Positions 12,693 to 25,000 of a stretch of DNA of 64,000 bases are shown in pieces. How positions within the stretch are numbered: the first letter of the stretch is position 1; each line of letters opens with the position of its first letter. The DNA comes from Saururus chinensis (lineage: Eukaryota; Streptophyta; Magnoliopsida; Piperales; Saururaceae): positions 45,550,668-45,614,667 of the forward strand of contig CP141145.1 of the NCBI GenBank assembly GCA_035235625.1, given 5' to 3'. The notes under the pieces were generated by a model. It was not told the origin of the DNA. It searched no databases and saw only the letters and a list, made by a program, of their open reading frames with translations. The translations under genes and the position numbers were made by a program.

Positions 12693-15535
12693 ATGGAGGA
12701 AGAAATGTTTAGTTTTATGCTTCACCATGAAGGGGTAACAAATGGATTATTCATCACAAAACCATCTACTTATGATGAACTTGAGATGCAAGTAGCTAGC
12801 AAAGTTGGGTGGGATCGAAGGGGATGGAAAACTATGATAAAATGTAATCTCCCGATATTTGGATCGAGATCAGGACTACTTCGTGTAGATGATGATGTAT
12901 CATTAAGGCATATATTTCACCATTCGTCTCATGTATTTATGTTCCGGCTATTTCTCGAAAAAGAGGACCAAGTGCCTAGTGAAGGGCGCAGTGTAAGTAG
13001 GAGTTCACACAGGAGCTTTGGAAGAAATTTGAGCAGTGGAAGGCACATCCAAATGCCAGTGGATGATAATGAAGAAGAAAATTTGTTCATGATAGTAGCA
13101 TCAAACAAATGTCATAGGTCATCCACACCTATTGATGATGGAAGTGGACCTAATTGGAGGTATGGTTTCTTAAGATGTGAATCATGTATGAATCTTATAA
13201 TTGTCGATGAAAATTAGGATATTGAATTATGAATTTTGTGTGTAATGTGGAAGGTACACATCACATGCACATGAGACATTTAGCAGTGGAATGTCCTAAG
13301 GCAGTGCATAGTTTGGAACTCAAAGCTCAATGGGCATTTATTACCATTACACAAGTGTTGGCCATACTGATGTTGGACCATCCAATCCAAGGTAAAATCT
13401 ATATTTATAAATGAATCTAACATTTTTAGTTTTTAAGCAAGTGTTTAGCTAATATGAAATTAAATACATGTGTGTTATTTATGTGTAGGGAAGCCTATGT
13501 TCATGATGACGATGTTGATGTAAATGAGGCAAATGAAGGTGAAAATAATATTAGCAAAGCAAGTGAATAAGAGTATGGTATGAATGAAGAAGGTGTCAGA
13601 GGTGAGGAAAGTGCTCAACATATAGTTGACAGTGAGGGGGATAATGTGGTAGACAATGCAATTGCCGCAAATGACATGAATGTGGATGATGAAAAGCCAC
13701 TGTACTTTGACGAGGAGGAGCCAATCTATGCACATATCACAGATGAGGAGATAGATGCGGCAATTAATTGTGTTATGGATATAGAGCAACAAAATGAAGA
13801 AAAGTTATATGTTGGGCACATCTTTGAGGATAAAGAGGCATTTGTCGTAGCCTTTGAGGAGAGAGTTTTCAATTAGGAATCATGTCCAATACAAGGTTCT
13901 ACGTACAAATATGTTAGAGTATACAGTTAAGTGCATTGATAGTGCTTGCCCTTGGAGAGTTCATGGATCAATGAAGAGGGGTGTAGGGTACTTTTAATTA
14001 AAGATATACAGAGGTGACCACACTTGTAGGAATGCCTAACTTAGCACTGATCATAGGCAGTGTAGTACATCATTTATTTCCAAGGTTATAATGCCCGCCA
14101 TCCAAGTTAAATTAACTCTCACATCATGTGATATTATTCAAAGAATGAAGGAGAAGTTCCACATTGACATTTCTTATAAAAAAACATGGGCAGCAAAGAA
14201 TATGGCCATAAAAGCCATTTATGGGGATTGGGCTAAATCATATAAATTATTACCAATGTACCTTAAGGCAGTACAAGATGTAAATCCCGGTACCTACTAT
14301 GAGTTGGAGTGTGATCTAGTAGATGGTGGCCCATGTCGGAGATTTACACAAATATTTTGGGCATTTGGGACGTCTATACTGGGGTTTTGACATTGCATCC
14401 CAATGATTGGTGTCGATGTCACTCACTTGTATGGCAGGTGCCCTGGAGCTCTTATGTCTACAACGGTTACAAATAGAAATAATGGGCTAGTTCCTCTTGC
14501 ATTTGGGATAGTACCAAATAAAGATTATAAAAGTTGGAAATGGTTCTTAAGTCAATTGAAGGAGAATGTACTTATAGAAATGACGAATGCCACAATCATC
14601 TCATATCAATATAAGGGGCTTCAAAATGTCGTGCCTAAGATTTTTCCCCCGCCATTCTTCTACCGTCGATATTGCATCCATCACATAAAGGTAAATTTTA
14701 AGGAGTTTAAAAATGATACATTGATGGGTTTGATTGGGGCAACTACATGTGTACTGACAATAGAACAGTTTGATGCTTAAATGGATTTGATTGGTCAGGA
14801 AAGTCCTCGGGCAAAACTACTACTCTCAAGAGAAGGATTACACCCTGAAAAGTGGTCTCTTACTCATGATGGCTTTAGAAGATTTGGCATGACAACTACA
14901 AATATAATGGAAAGTTTAAATTGCATCTTGAAGGGGGCACGAGGATTACCTATTCAGGCCTTAATATTAGCTATTTTTTATTAGGTAGTAAAATTCTTCA
15001 TGAAATGATCTTGCGCATTCCATGTCCACCCCATAAACTGCCAGAGTGGAAGGGATAATAAGAGAACAAACAAGTACAATTGGGGGAGTATATAGTTAAC
15101 ATGATCAACTGCACCGAATACGAAGTGATGTCCTTTCGTGGAAGGAGGGTTGTGGTGAATGTTGTTCATTGAACTTGTACATGCAATTTCCCTCAAGTCT
15201 ACAAGTATCCTTCCTCTCATCTTCTTTCTGTGTGGGGAAAGCGGTGGGAGCCTATATAGGTAAGAGTATGTTACACATCAACCGCTTATAGAAATATGTA
15301 CTCCACACAATTCTACTCTCCTCGTGGTCGAGAGTTTTGGGAAAGAGATGTGCCTTATGTTTTATTACCTCCAAAAGCAACAAAACAACTTGGTTGCCCA
15401 CAATCTGTGCTAATTAGGAATACAATGGATCTTGTGACCATGGAGAGAGATGGTAGAGCAGGTCATAAATGTGGGAGGTGCAAATAATCTGGGCATAATA
15501 GTAAAAGATGCACTAACCCTCTTATTGATTGGTAA
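12693..15535 (+). pseudogene. MULE A transposase gene (broken)
   Basis: Three exons: 12693-13159, 13254-13391 and 13489-15535. Exon 2 is 138 bases, the same as in copy C, and the GT/AG borders match. It encodes the N-terminal PB1-like region, an acidic linker, a MuDR-type DNA-binding region (LYVGHIFEDKEAF near 13807), the MULE core (MIGVDVTHLYG at 14404), a weakened SWIM region (near 15175-15215) and a CxxC knuckle at 15470-15483. Breaks include a stop in exon 2 (TAA in place of the CAA seen in C), stops in the acidic linker and knuckle, and frame changes around 13870 and 14390. The second catalytic site reads IISYQYKGL where C and D have IISDRHKGL, so the Asp is gone; the third site keeps Glu (MESLN). 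It cannot make active transposase. Confidence 0.85.
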
Positions 15536-15622
15536 ACATACAATTAGACTGCTACTTTTTGTTTAATCTCTATTTTAGATATGACTATATTTTCCTCAAA
15601 TTCTTATTTCTCCGTAGATCAT

Positions 15623-16770
15623 ATGGAGCCTTTTTATGGGCCAGGCCTAATTGATGAGTCAATACTTGTTTAGCAGGAGTCGCATAAGTCGGCTTCTATT
15701 TGGTGAGGAGAGGTATTCATTAACTAACTCTTCGTACATTTTATTTAGTTTTTTTACTATATGTTACATTGGTTATAATATTTTAACTTATTTTAGGACC
15801 CCGAGTACCTTGTGTCCACCGAACATTTTAGATACCTCCGCCAGTGGCCCATTGATGAGCGTATTTTACCATACATCGAGCAAGCAGGATTTGGACACTT
15901 TATGCATATACAATATGTTCATCTCGATAGGCCTTTGCTCACAACTCTCATCAAGAGATGGAGGGAGACACAGACATTTCACCTACCATATGGGGAGATG
16001 TTCATCACTCTTATGGATGTGGTAGTTCTTCTAGGATTTTCTATCGATAGACAGGTAGTGACAAGCATGATAGGAGAAGATTTAGATTTATTAGTCAAAC
16101 TCCTTGGCATAGCCTCCTCCTTCAGTGATATGTGGTAGCCAAGTGAGCCTGAGATGGCTATTAGGTGAGTTTCATGTGCTCTCAACAGATGCCATCGAGA
16201 TAGTGATCGAGTAGCATGGCACACATATTTGTTACATTTACTTAGGGCTACAATATTTGCAGATAACACAAGTAGTCATGTTCATGTTGTGTATCTCTAC
16301 CTCCTGGTGGATTTCGACATAGCGGGCACTTATGCATGGAGTAGTCCCACCCTTGTGGTTTTATACCAAGAGTTAGCAAATGCTTGTCAGGCTATGACCT
16401 CGGGGATTGCGGGCTGTCTGACCCTTCTTCAAGTAAATGAATTTGTTGAAATTAATATTTTGTACATGTACAATTACTTCGCATTTTTTAATAACTTTTA
16501 TGATATTTTGTGACACAACTATAGTTGTGGGAGCATTTACATATCGCCCGACCAGCTATTGAGATGGGTCACTAGTCACGGGTGCTCCATTAGGAGTGAG
16601 GTAAATATTTTTCTACACTTATATTTTTAACATAGTTTTATGTGGATATGTTGAATTTATATTTTAAATTTGACTCTTTGAGGTGGACTTTTCGGAGGAG
16701 AAAAACCAAAAATCTACAAGGAGTCCTTCATTTGTGTAGAGGAGAGTTAGACCATCAGCAGCCTTATCAG
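15623..16770 (+). pseudogene. MULE A plant mobile domain (PMD) gene, partial
   Basis: Starts MEPFYGPG at 15623, about 90 bases after the transposase stop. Four exons are recognisable: 15623-15712; about 15797-16433 (RQWPIDERILPYIEQAGFGHF, HLPYGEMFITLMDVVVLLGFSID, ending CLTLLQ); about 16525-16601 (LWEHLHIARP); and a last one ending at 16770. These are hallmarks of the PMD (aminotransferase-like) domain, found both in plant transposons and in the host MAIN/MAIL proteins. Stops and frame changes interrupt it, and it is cut off before the region homologous to exons 5-6 of copy C. Confidence 0.8.
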
Positions 16771-16801
16771 GTAACTTTATTTCATTATCACATTTAATAT
16801 A

Positions 16802-17180
16802 GGGAAAATTATATAAATAATAATTAAAAAAATTAATTACCATATTGGACCCTTTTTGCCACGCAAGTGCCAGCGAAGCAGCTAGCACCTGCGTGGCTTT
16901 TTTAAAAAAAAATTAGTTGATTTCGTCCTTCTAAAGGATGAAATCGGGTTTAAGTTGATTTCGTCCTTCTAAAGGACAAAATCGGGTTTAAGTTGATTTT
17001 GTCCTTCTGACTTGACCCAATTTCGTCGTTTAGAAGGATGAAATCAACTTAAGCTGATTTCGTCCTTATAAACGACGAAATCCCAACACTTACCACATTC
17101 CAGCCGAAAACAATTTCGTCATTTAGAAGGACGAAATCAGCTTAACTTGATTTCGTCCTTCTAAACGACGAAATCATCTT
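16802..17180 (+). repeat. MULE B left terminal repeat with palindrome array
   Basis: Terminus, then GCCACGCAAGTGCCAGC...GCTAGCACCTGCGTGGC (a hairpin, 16858-16898), then about six imperfect palindromes of the form GATTTCGTCCTTCTAAACGACGAAATC (16918-17175). The CCTT variant dominates here, while copy C has mostly CGTT. Confidence 0.85.
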
Positions 17181-18606
17181 CATTTTTACAATGACTCCAC
17201 CTCCAGTCGTTTTCTCCTCGCTCAATCATTCGTTCCACCCACCTCCGATTCCCATCATCCGCTCCACCGCTGGTCTTCTAGCTTTCGTTGTCTGGCCCGC
17301 TGTTATGTCCATCGGTCCCGTCTCCTCCGCCCCTCCGCCATTCCCGTCGTCTGCCAGGTCTTGCTACTGTGCTAGATCCGCCCTGCCGCCGTGCTCGATC
17401 CCATCCTCCGGTACCCTAATTTCCTCTAAATCGAATAGCATGTTTTTTTATCTTTGTGTGGTTTAAGGTGCTTCTCACCTTGCATAAAACTTATATTTTT
17501 TTACAAGTAAGCTACTTAATGGGACAAAGGTAATACAATAAAATTTTATATTCTTTGTAAATTCAATAAAACAATATGCTTAAATACTTATGTTGTGCAA
17601 CATTAATAGTTAGATTGTGAAGCAAATATAGCTGCAGATCAGTCAACAAATTTTGGAATTGACTCATAATCTAGCTACTTATTGAATGAAAAAGCTACCC
17701 GGCTTCCTATTGTCTATCCTTTTTGCTATTCTCTTGGGAGAACCATCCCCTTATGCATTTGTTATACTTGTTTACCCCCTTAGGGGCTTTTCCTATTGAG
17801 TCTGCATTTTGGGAGTTTTTTTTGTCTATTTACCTTGTGTTCTATATTTTGTTCAGCTTGCAGAGGTTTATTTCTATTGTTGTGGCCGAACTAGGTTTGC
17901 TCTGTTCATTCGTTCTCAGACGGAATTTAGTCTCACAGATCCTTTTTACGCTTCTATTTTTAACTTCTTTTGTAGATATATTTAGGTTGCTATGAATCGA
18001 TTATTTCTGCTTGATGGTGCTCCACCTGCTCCATTATTATTTGTTGTGCTATTTTATGCCTTTACTGACAGGCATTTTTATGGGATTCAATAGCTTATAA
18101 GCGGCTACTTGTCTTGTTCTTCATCTTTCAATCTTATGTGGGTCTAACGCTTCACAGTTTTTTTTTAATGATAAAATATAGGTGTTTAGGCTTAAGTGTG
18201 ATTCGTGAGTATTGAATTTCTACTGCAATTTATTTAAAATCAAAGCTTAATTTAATAGAGAATATGAGTTATACCTAACAATATGAATTTACTTTGATTG
18301 GATTCCCAACACTCAGGTGACAGAGAATTCACTCAGTCAGCTCAAATTTAGTTTTGATATTATATAGAGAGCTTGTTAGTAATAGTTTAATATTTTTATC
18401 AGTAGGGTAGATGTAATATTTGAAGAAGTGTATGAGAATATTTGTTGTCTTGTTTGGATAAGAGAAGAAATATGTGATAAAGTGTACGATTATTACTCTT
18501 TGATATATGAGGCAATTGCTTAATCTAATTTTAGCCTCTTAGTTTTGAGACAACTGCTTAATCTAATATTAATTTAATCTATTGTTTATAAATTAAGTGA
18601 ATAGAG
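17181..18606 (+). other. MULE B 5' leader
   Basis: A GC-richer, Ser/Pro-coding patch (17190-17410) ends at a possible splice donor (TCCGGTACC), followed by AT-rich intron-like sequence up to the transposase start. Much of it, including GGGATTCAATAGCTTATAAG at 18082, aligns to the leader of copy D on the opposite strand (51780-51830) but not to the leader of copy C. It may be the untranslated first exon and intron of the transposase gene. Confidence 0.5.
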
Positions 18607-19835
18607 ATGGCAAAAGAAATTGTTAGTTTTTTACTCAACTATGACAGACGCACAAAAGGATTATCAATTAAGAAACCATCACATATGATGAATTTGAGAT
18701 GCAAGTAGCAAGCAAGGTTGGGTGGGATCGAAGAAGATGGAAAATTACTATCAAATATAATATTCTATCCTATAGATCGAGAATGACATTAATATGCATA
18801 AATGATGATGCATCAATGGGTTTTATGTTTCGCCACTCGCATCATGTAATTTCTTTCGAGTTACTTCTCAAAAAAGAGGTATGTGCCTTGTGAAAGGTGA
18901 AGTAGTTCGCATAGGAGCTCACATAGGAGCTCGGATAGAAATGTGAACAATGAAAGGCATATGTAAATGCCAGTGGACAACGAAGAAGAAGGAAATTTAT
19001 CTATAACAGAAGCTTCAAATGAATGTCATAGGTCGTCTGCCCCTATTTACTATGGAAGTGGACCTAATTGGAGGTAAGGTTTATTAAGTTGTGAATACGT
19101 TTTGAATCTTATAATTATTAATAAAATAGGTTTAGCTAAATTTTGAATTTTGTGTGTAATATGGAAGCTCCACAACGCATGCACACGAGCCATTTAGTGT
19201 TCAAATGTCTCAAGGAAATGCATGGTACGAAACTCAAAGTTCAATGGGCATTCATTACCCCTACACGTATGTTGGCCATACCGATGTTGGACCATCCAAT
19301 CAAAGGTGAAATATATATTCATAAATGAATATAACTTTTTTAGGCTAATGAAATTTAATACATATGCGATGTTTATATGTAGGGGGGCATATGTCCACGA
19401 TGAAGATATTGATGAAAATGAGGTTAATGAAGGTGAAGATAATATTGACAAAGCAAGTGGAGAAGATTTTGACATTAATTAAGAAGGGGTCAGAGGTGAA
19501 GAAAGCGCTCAACAGATGGTTAATGATGAGGGGGATGATGCGGTAGACAATGCTACTGCTGTAAATGATATGAATGTCGATGATGAAGAGCCGCCGTACT
19601 ATGAAGTGGAGCCACTCTATGCACACATCACACATGAGGAGAAAGATGCGGCAGTTAATTCTAAAATGGATATGGACCAACAAAACAAAAATGAGTTATA
19701 TGTTGGCCGCATCTTTGAAAATAAAAAAGCATTTGTTACAGCCCTGTAAGAGTTTTCCATTCAAAATCATGTCGAATACAAGGTTGTACGAACAAATTTG
19801 TCAGAGTATACAGTGAAGTGCATTCATAGCATATG
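18607..19835 (+). pseudogene. MULE B transposase gene, 5' remnant
   Basis: Starts MAKEIVSFLLNYDRR at 18607. The text then follows exons 1 and 2 and the start of exon 3 of copy C (QVASKVGWDRRRW near 18700; acidic linker at 19390-19600; ELYVGRIFENKKAFVTAL at 19692-19749). It breaks off near 19835, at the internal deletion. A lost base early in exon 1 (near 18687) and several stops disrupt it. No catalytic core is present, so this copy could move only with help. Confidence 0.8.
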
Positions 19836-19936
19836 TCAAAGTATACATGGCACAAATGGACACCAATTCGAAAAATATTTTTCTTTCTCCGTAATTTTGA
19901 TAATTATTTTTTTAATATTTTTTTAATAATTTTTTC

Positions 19937-22007
19937 ATATATATATATAAGATTAAAAGAATGTCTCTTCCCACACCCCTTAGACCCTTGGGATCACTTT
20001 TTTTTGGGTAGCATGCAGTTTGTGTATTGTATGTAATTAATTTCCAATCACCTATTTTTATAATAAATAAATACCATTTATAGTTTTCAAACACTATTTC
20101 TTATATAAAGCCCCACCATTAATAAAAAAAACATTGATTGCATGCTATCATATTTTGATATAACAACACATGTTATTCAAGGGTGAGTCTACTTTTGAAT
20201 AACACGCCATCATATCTCAATTTAACGATTTACAATACCTCGACTCACATAGTTACATGTGAACCTAGGTTTATATAAATTTTTTCTATCCATATAAAAG
20301 AAAATGTTAACATACACACAACTTAGGAGGGCCACTAGATCACCATCCAATGGCTCTAATAAAAGGGGTGGGTCGCTTCGCAACCCCTCCGCCTCACCCA
20401 TATTAACCATATGAAACCTTAAACTTTATGTTACAACACATTTTTTGCAAGCCCTTCTTAGTAAAGGATGTGCAAAAAATTACGTAAAATTTTTTTCTTT
20501 AATAAATCCAAAACAAATCCTTCAATTAAATGTCTAAGTCATAATAATTAAGATTTACATATATAAATATCAAAACATATAATATTATTACATATGTCAA
20601 AAGTATATAAATAACAAATTAACCCTCTAAATACAAGTTGTCTGAAATTAAATTACTAAGTAAAATTAACTTTCAACACCAATTATTATAATTACTTACA
20701 AAATTACATGACATTTTGATTTCACTAGTCCTTACCTAAACCAATAAGACCAAACAACAATAAAAAGTCTCCTCATTTTAGAAAATTTTTTCCAAAAGAA
20801 CAATAGTACTAAATAATATTTTTCGAATCAAGCCATCAATACTAAGATATTAGTTGCCTAAATACTTATTAAACATCTCAAATGTTACTTCCAACAAGAT
20901 AGAATTCATATATTATTCTACCTAAAAACCACAATATGTCAAAAAATACAACATCAAACATAAATGCTTAAGTATTTTAAACTAGCATACATTTTATACA
21001 AGTCTTTTACTTGTTCCACTTATTTTAATTAAACAATCAATAATAAATAATTATATTAAAAACCTTTATTAAATAATTAATATCCTCGTATAATCCCTAA
21101 GATATACATACTCATTACACATGAACCTAAACAATAAATTATACAACTACCATAAACAATCTACAAAGGGTATCATTTATGGTACAACCCTAGAATCCAC
21201 TAAGAAATATCCTACGTAGCCCCTAAAAACCACGCCAAAATAAAAGTACATAACCCACAACAATCAATTAAGTTAGATGTTTTCTAATTCAAAATAGGAC
21301 CTATGTGGCTATGTATCATATTTAACTTTAAAAAATTACATATCCCTCATCCAAACTCTAATTTATGCATTCTTAATAATATTTTAAAATTTATTATCTA
21401 TTTTCTATCAAAATAAGTTTTAACCCTAAAATCTATCTATTAAAGAAATTATTCTAATTGATGATGTTAAAAGGTCAACACACTATTTTCCTTATGTTTA
21501 AATTTTGAAACCCAACAAAATCCCCAATATTACATCTTAATCCTATTATAATATCTTAACCCCATTAAAAATGACGCATCAAGGACTAAAATCCAATCCT
21601 TGTGTTCACGTCCAATACTTTTGTGGGTGAAAAACCACCTCACGGCTCGCATCAGTTTTCCTACAACACCATTTGATCCATTATCCAGCCATTACAGCCT
21701 CTTGCACCAACACTGGAATCATAGGGCAGAATGTAATGTAGACCCCTGGGCAAAGACTAACAGGTAGAACGCTTAAAGAAAATGACGAAGTGAGTTGAAG
21801 CTGTCACATGAACAAAGTACTACAAGACCTACTGCTGCTAGTGACATACATGGTGCAACAGTAAAAACAAAAAATAGCAAAAGGAAAATAATAACAAAAA
21901 AATGATAACACATATAGAGCCCATTTTGAAGAAAATTACGGAAAACACCATGTGTATATAGTACATCAAGCACTGTTCACATCAATTGCACGTTGAAAGG
22001 CCACAAA
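19937..22007. other. No gene recognised
   Basis: Strongly AT-rich sequence without a supportable coding frame. The first 170 bases include the flank repeat (20015-20110) shared with 11320-11400. The last few hundred bases, near 21700-22007, probably hold the SCAMP 3' untranslated region and polyadenylation signals, but no single site stands out. Confidence 0.4.
20015..20110 (+). repeat. Right flank repeat of the MULE A/B pair
   Basis: Reads TTGTATGTAATTAATTT, CCAATCACCTAT, ATAATAAATAAATACCATT, then ATTTCTTATA. It is a diverged direct copy of 11320-11400. Confidence 0.45.
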
Positions 22008-25000
22008 TCATAATGCTGCTCTCATAGCCCCTCGTGCAGCCTCACGCTTCATCTCTGCAGCTTTCCCGCTCCCACGGAAATACATATAAACTTGCTGCAA
22101 ATAAAGTAAACAAAACCATGAATCTTTTATAAGAACAAAACATTTGTCACTAACCAGCCAGCATAAATTAAAGGGAATGAATGGACCTGTATGACCCAAA
22201 TGCTAAGTAGTGATTCAATGGTGAAGAACGCGAATCCAATAAAGTAGAAAACCTACAAATAAATGATAAATCAACAGCATGTTAGCACCAAAATATAACT
22301 CACAACAGCATGTGAACAGTAGTGTGAATGCTTACAAGATTTAAAGTCCTTCACTTACCCCAACCAACAAGTGATCGCCGACTAATTCTATTGCCGGCAA
22401 GATACCCCTGTTGCTCACAAGTGAAGCAAACAAATACATGAGCTATTGAATAAAGACAATGCCACCAAAATACATAATTGCAATTAAGTTTGTAAACCTT
22501 GAACTTCGATGGTACACTTATCCAATGAATCAACATATACTTCCAGACCTATACATATTATCATTGTTTTCCCATATAATAGGAAAAGGTGTTGATGATA
22601 ACATGATGACATAGATTCTTTAGTAAAGACCACTTATTAAAGTTGATGCCTGAAAGCTCTGCTAATCACAAATTTAGAAAAGAAACAAAATGAAAAAACT
22701 CCAATAGCAACATCACCAAGTGCACAAGTTTTGACAGCTCTATATAATTCCTTTTATAGTTTACAGCTTATATACTTCCTCAAATGCAACCTTTAAATTC
22801 AAAATGGTCATTTTTCTTCTCAACACTTGGAATTCAGCGATGAACATCCTATATTGTAGACTAGAAATAGCTTTTCATACTAACCCACAATTTTCACTCT
22901 TTAAGCATCCATTTCATTCAATCTACACTTTTTTAACATCCATTTCGTTCAATCAACACTTTTTTAACATCCATTTCGTTCAATTCCCTATAAGAAGAGT
23001 GCGGACCCTGCAAATTGTGGAGAAAGTTATGGCTTGATTATATTTTGAATTGATTCTCTAAATATGATTTAGTTTAGATACTCTAGATCCTTAAGAATAT
23101 TCTCAATCTTTTATTTTAGTTGTACTTTTAGAAATTTCTGTAACATGGAAAGTTCCATCAATTAATACAATGGACAGTCAGCCCTCACGTATTGACTTCC
23201 AAAATCCACCATTCCTCTCAATTCTCTTCACTACTAACAGACCCATTGGCTTGCCCCACATTGACAAAAATCCTTCAACTGTTGCATGGCATTCATCTGA
23301 AGAACTTGCAAATCTGCCTCTCACAGAAAATACCAAATGTCCAGTTGTTCACCACACAGTACAACCCAGTCACAAATAACACCAAAAACCTCAAAACGAC
23401 TCCATCTTCTCGCCCTAAAAAAATGCTTTCATGTAAGCCACCCACAGGCAAATGCACAGTGATATTCCCTCTATATACGTACTTTGCCATGACCCATACA
23501 GGCCACCACACGTGGGGTGGGGGGTGGGGAGTGGCACCACCTAATCAACCACCTTCCTTTCCGTTTCTTGGCATATAAAGCATTGATTTTCATAGTTTTA
23601 GTTTCCTAGTTTTAATAAAGGTTCCTTAATAGCTTGCCTGATTAATGGTAGAATCTTAGGCTTTATTTCCTTCTTAGGACTTCATTCCTATTTGGCGTTA
23701 GTTTAATAACTTCATACTAGATGGAGCATACGATCTAATATAAGCATTGAGTTTCAGTTAATGAAAGTAGCAGCAATTTAGTTAGCTTTATTCTCCTTGA
23801 GCTTTTCGTCCCTTCCACTCATGTACATCCACTGTAGACCTACGCACAGAAATCTATTTGCATTCCACATTGATGACAACACCTGCACGCCTATGTTCAT
23901 ACTAATGGCTATTTGCTGTCTATTCCTGATCACCTCACATGATTCACACATGTCCAAAGCCTCTATCAACTCTTCCATTCTAACACAATCCCAGAGGCAC
24001 TAAAGGCAACATTTCCACCAATACAGTTGTGACAGCCTATACAATAACAATTCCAAACTTGTCCAAGCTTGAGGGAGATACCAGTGCCTCTATTTTTTAG
24101 CATTAATCACGTGGTAATAAGACAAAAGAGACTTAACTAAAAACTAGAAAGATAAGGTCTCACAAGTTTAGGATCTAGTCTAATGTAAAAACAGTCAATT
24201 TGCCTCCTTTCAAATGGCTGCAATTTCTGAGAATATTTAGGCCACAAATAATAACAGACCCAAATTAGACCCTCGTTCTAGAGAATTCTCTTCAATATCA
24301 TTTCTCTAACTGCCACGTGGCTTATAAATGTGGGACATTGTCTGATGTAACCCCTTGGGATTAGAAGGCATTAAGGAAGAAATTGCAGGGGACGAGGAGA
24401 GACGATAGCCAAGGCTAGATGAAAAGGAGAAGGAATTAGGGTTGAGAAGAGAATTTGGGCGAAAGGTGGGAAATCAAGTTTAGGCTAGATGATGGGAAGA
24501 AAGAAAATCAGAGATAAGAGCTGCACTAACGAAGAATTTCTCAAATTACTCCATTCATTGACTAAGTGAAATTAGGGGAGAACCATTACATTAGATAGAA
24601 ATCCTAAAGGGGCCTAATCACCAGCCTAAATGCCTACTAAACATAATAATAAAGAAGTTACAAATAACGCCTCATAAATAAATTAGCATCTACTAACTCC
24701 TAATCACATAATTAACACATAATAAAGCAAACTAATACTAATGGGCCTCTACAAAGGGGCCACAACACTCCACTTGGATGTATTATCTGAGTTTACTCTG
24801 CTTCACCACAACAATTATCCAACCCCAGTAGGAAGTACCCAGAGAAACATTTGAACATGAAGAAAAGTCAGGTGATTTTTTTTCTGATTTAGGACCACAA
24901 TTTATAGTTTTAAGGAAATTAAGAAAATATGCTTCCTAGTAATCCTTTTTCCACAAAACATATTATATGGATACAACCAGATTGTTTCACTTGTGAACCT

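Larger units (their letters stand above)
11385..16801 (+). mobile_element. MULE copy A, decayed, right end missing
   Basis: A Mutator-like DNA transposon. The left terminal repeat is degenerate but recognisable (GCCATGTAGGC at 11470, palindromic TTTCGTCCTT units at 11560-11740). It carries a transposase gene followed by a PMD gene in the same direction, as in copy C. Its sequence stops inside the fourth intron of the PMD gene, where the left terminus of copy B begins. The last two PMD exons and the right terminal repeat are absent. No target duplication was recognised. Confidence 0.8.
16802..19936 (+). mobile_element. MULE copy B, internally deleted derivative
   Basis: The left end GGGAAAATTATATAAATAAT (16802) is a clean family terminus. 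The right end is recognisable at about 19846-19936: GGCACAAATGGACACC, AAATATTT, then AATAATTTTTTC, corresponding to the consensus ...AATAATTTTCCC. Between them are the terminal-repeat palindromes, a 1.4 kb leader and the 5' third of the transposase gene. Everything from the middle of transposase exon 3 to the right subterminal region is missing. Flanking 9-mers TTTAATATA (16793-16801) and ATATATATA (19937-19945) match only 6 of 9, so the target duplication is uncertain. Confidence 0.75.
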
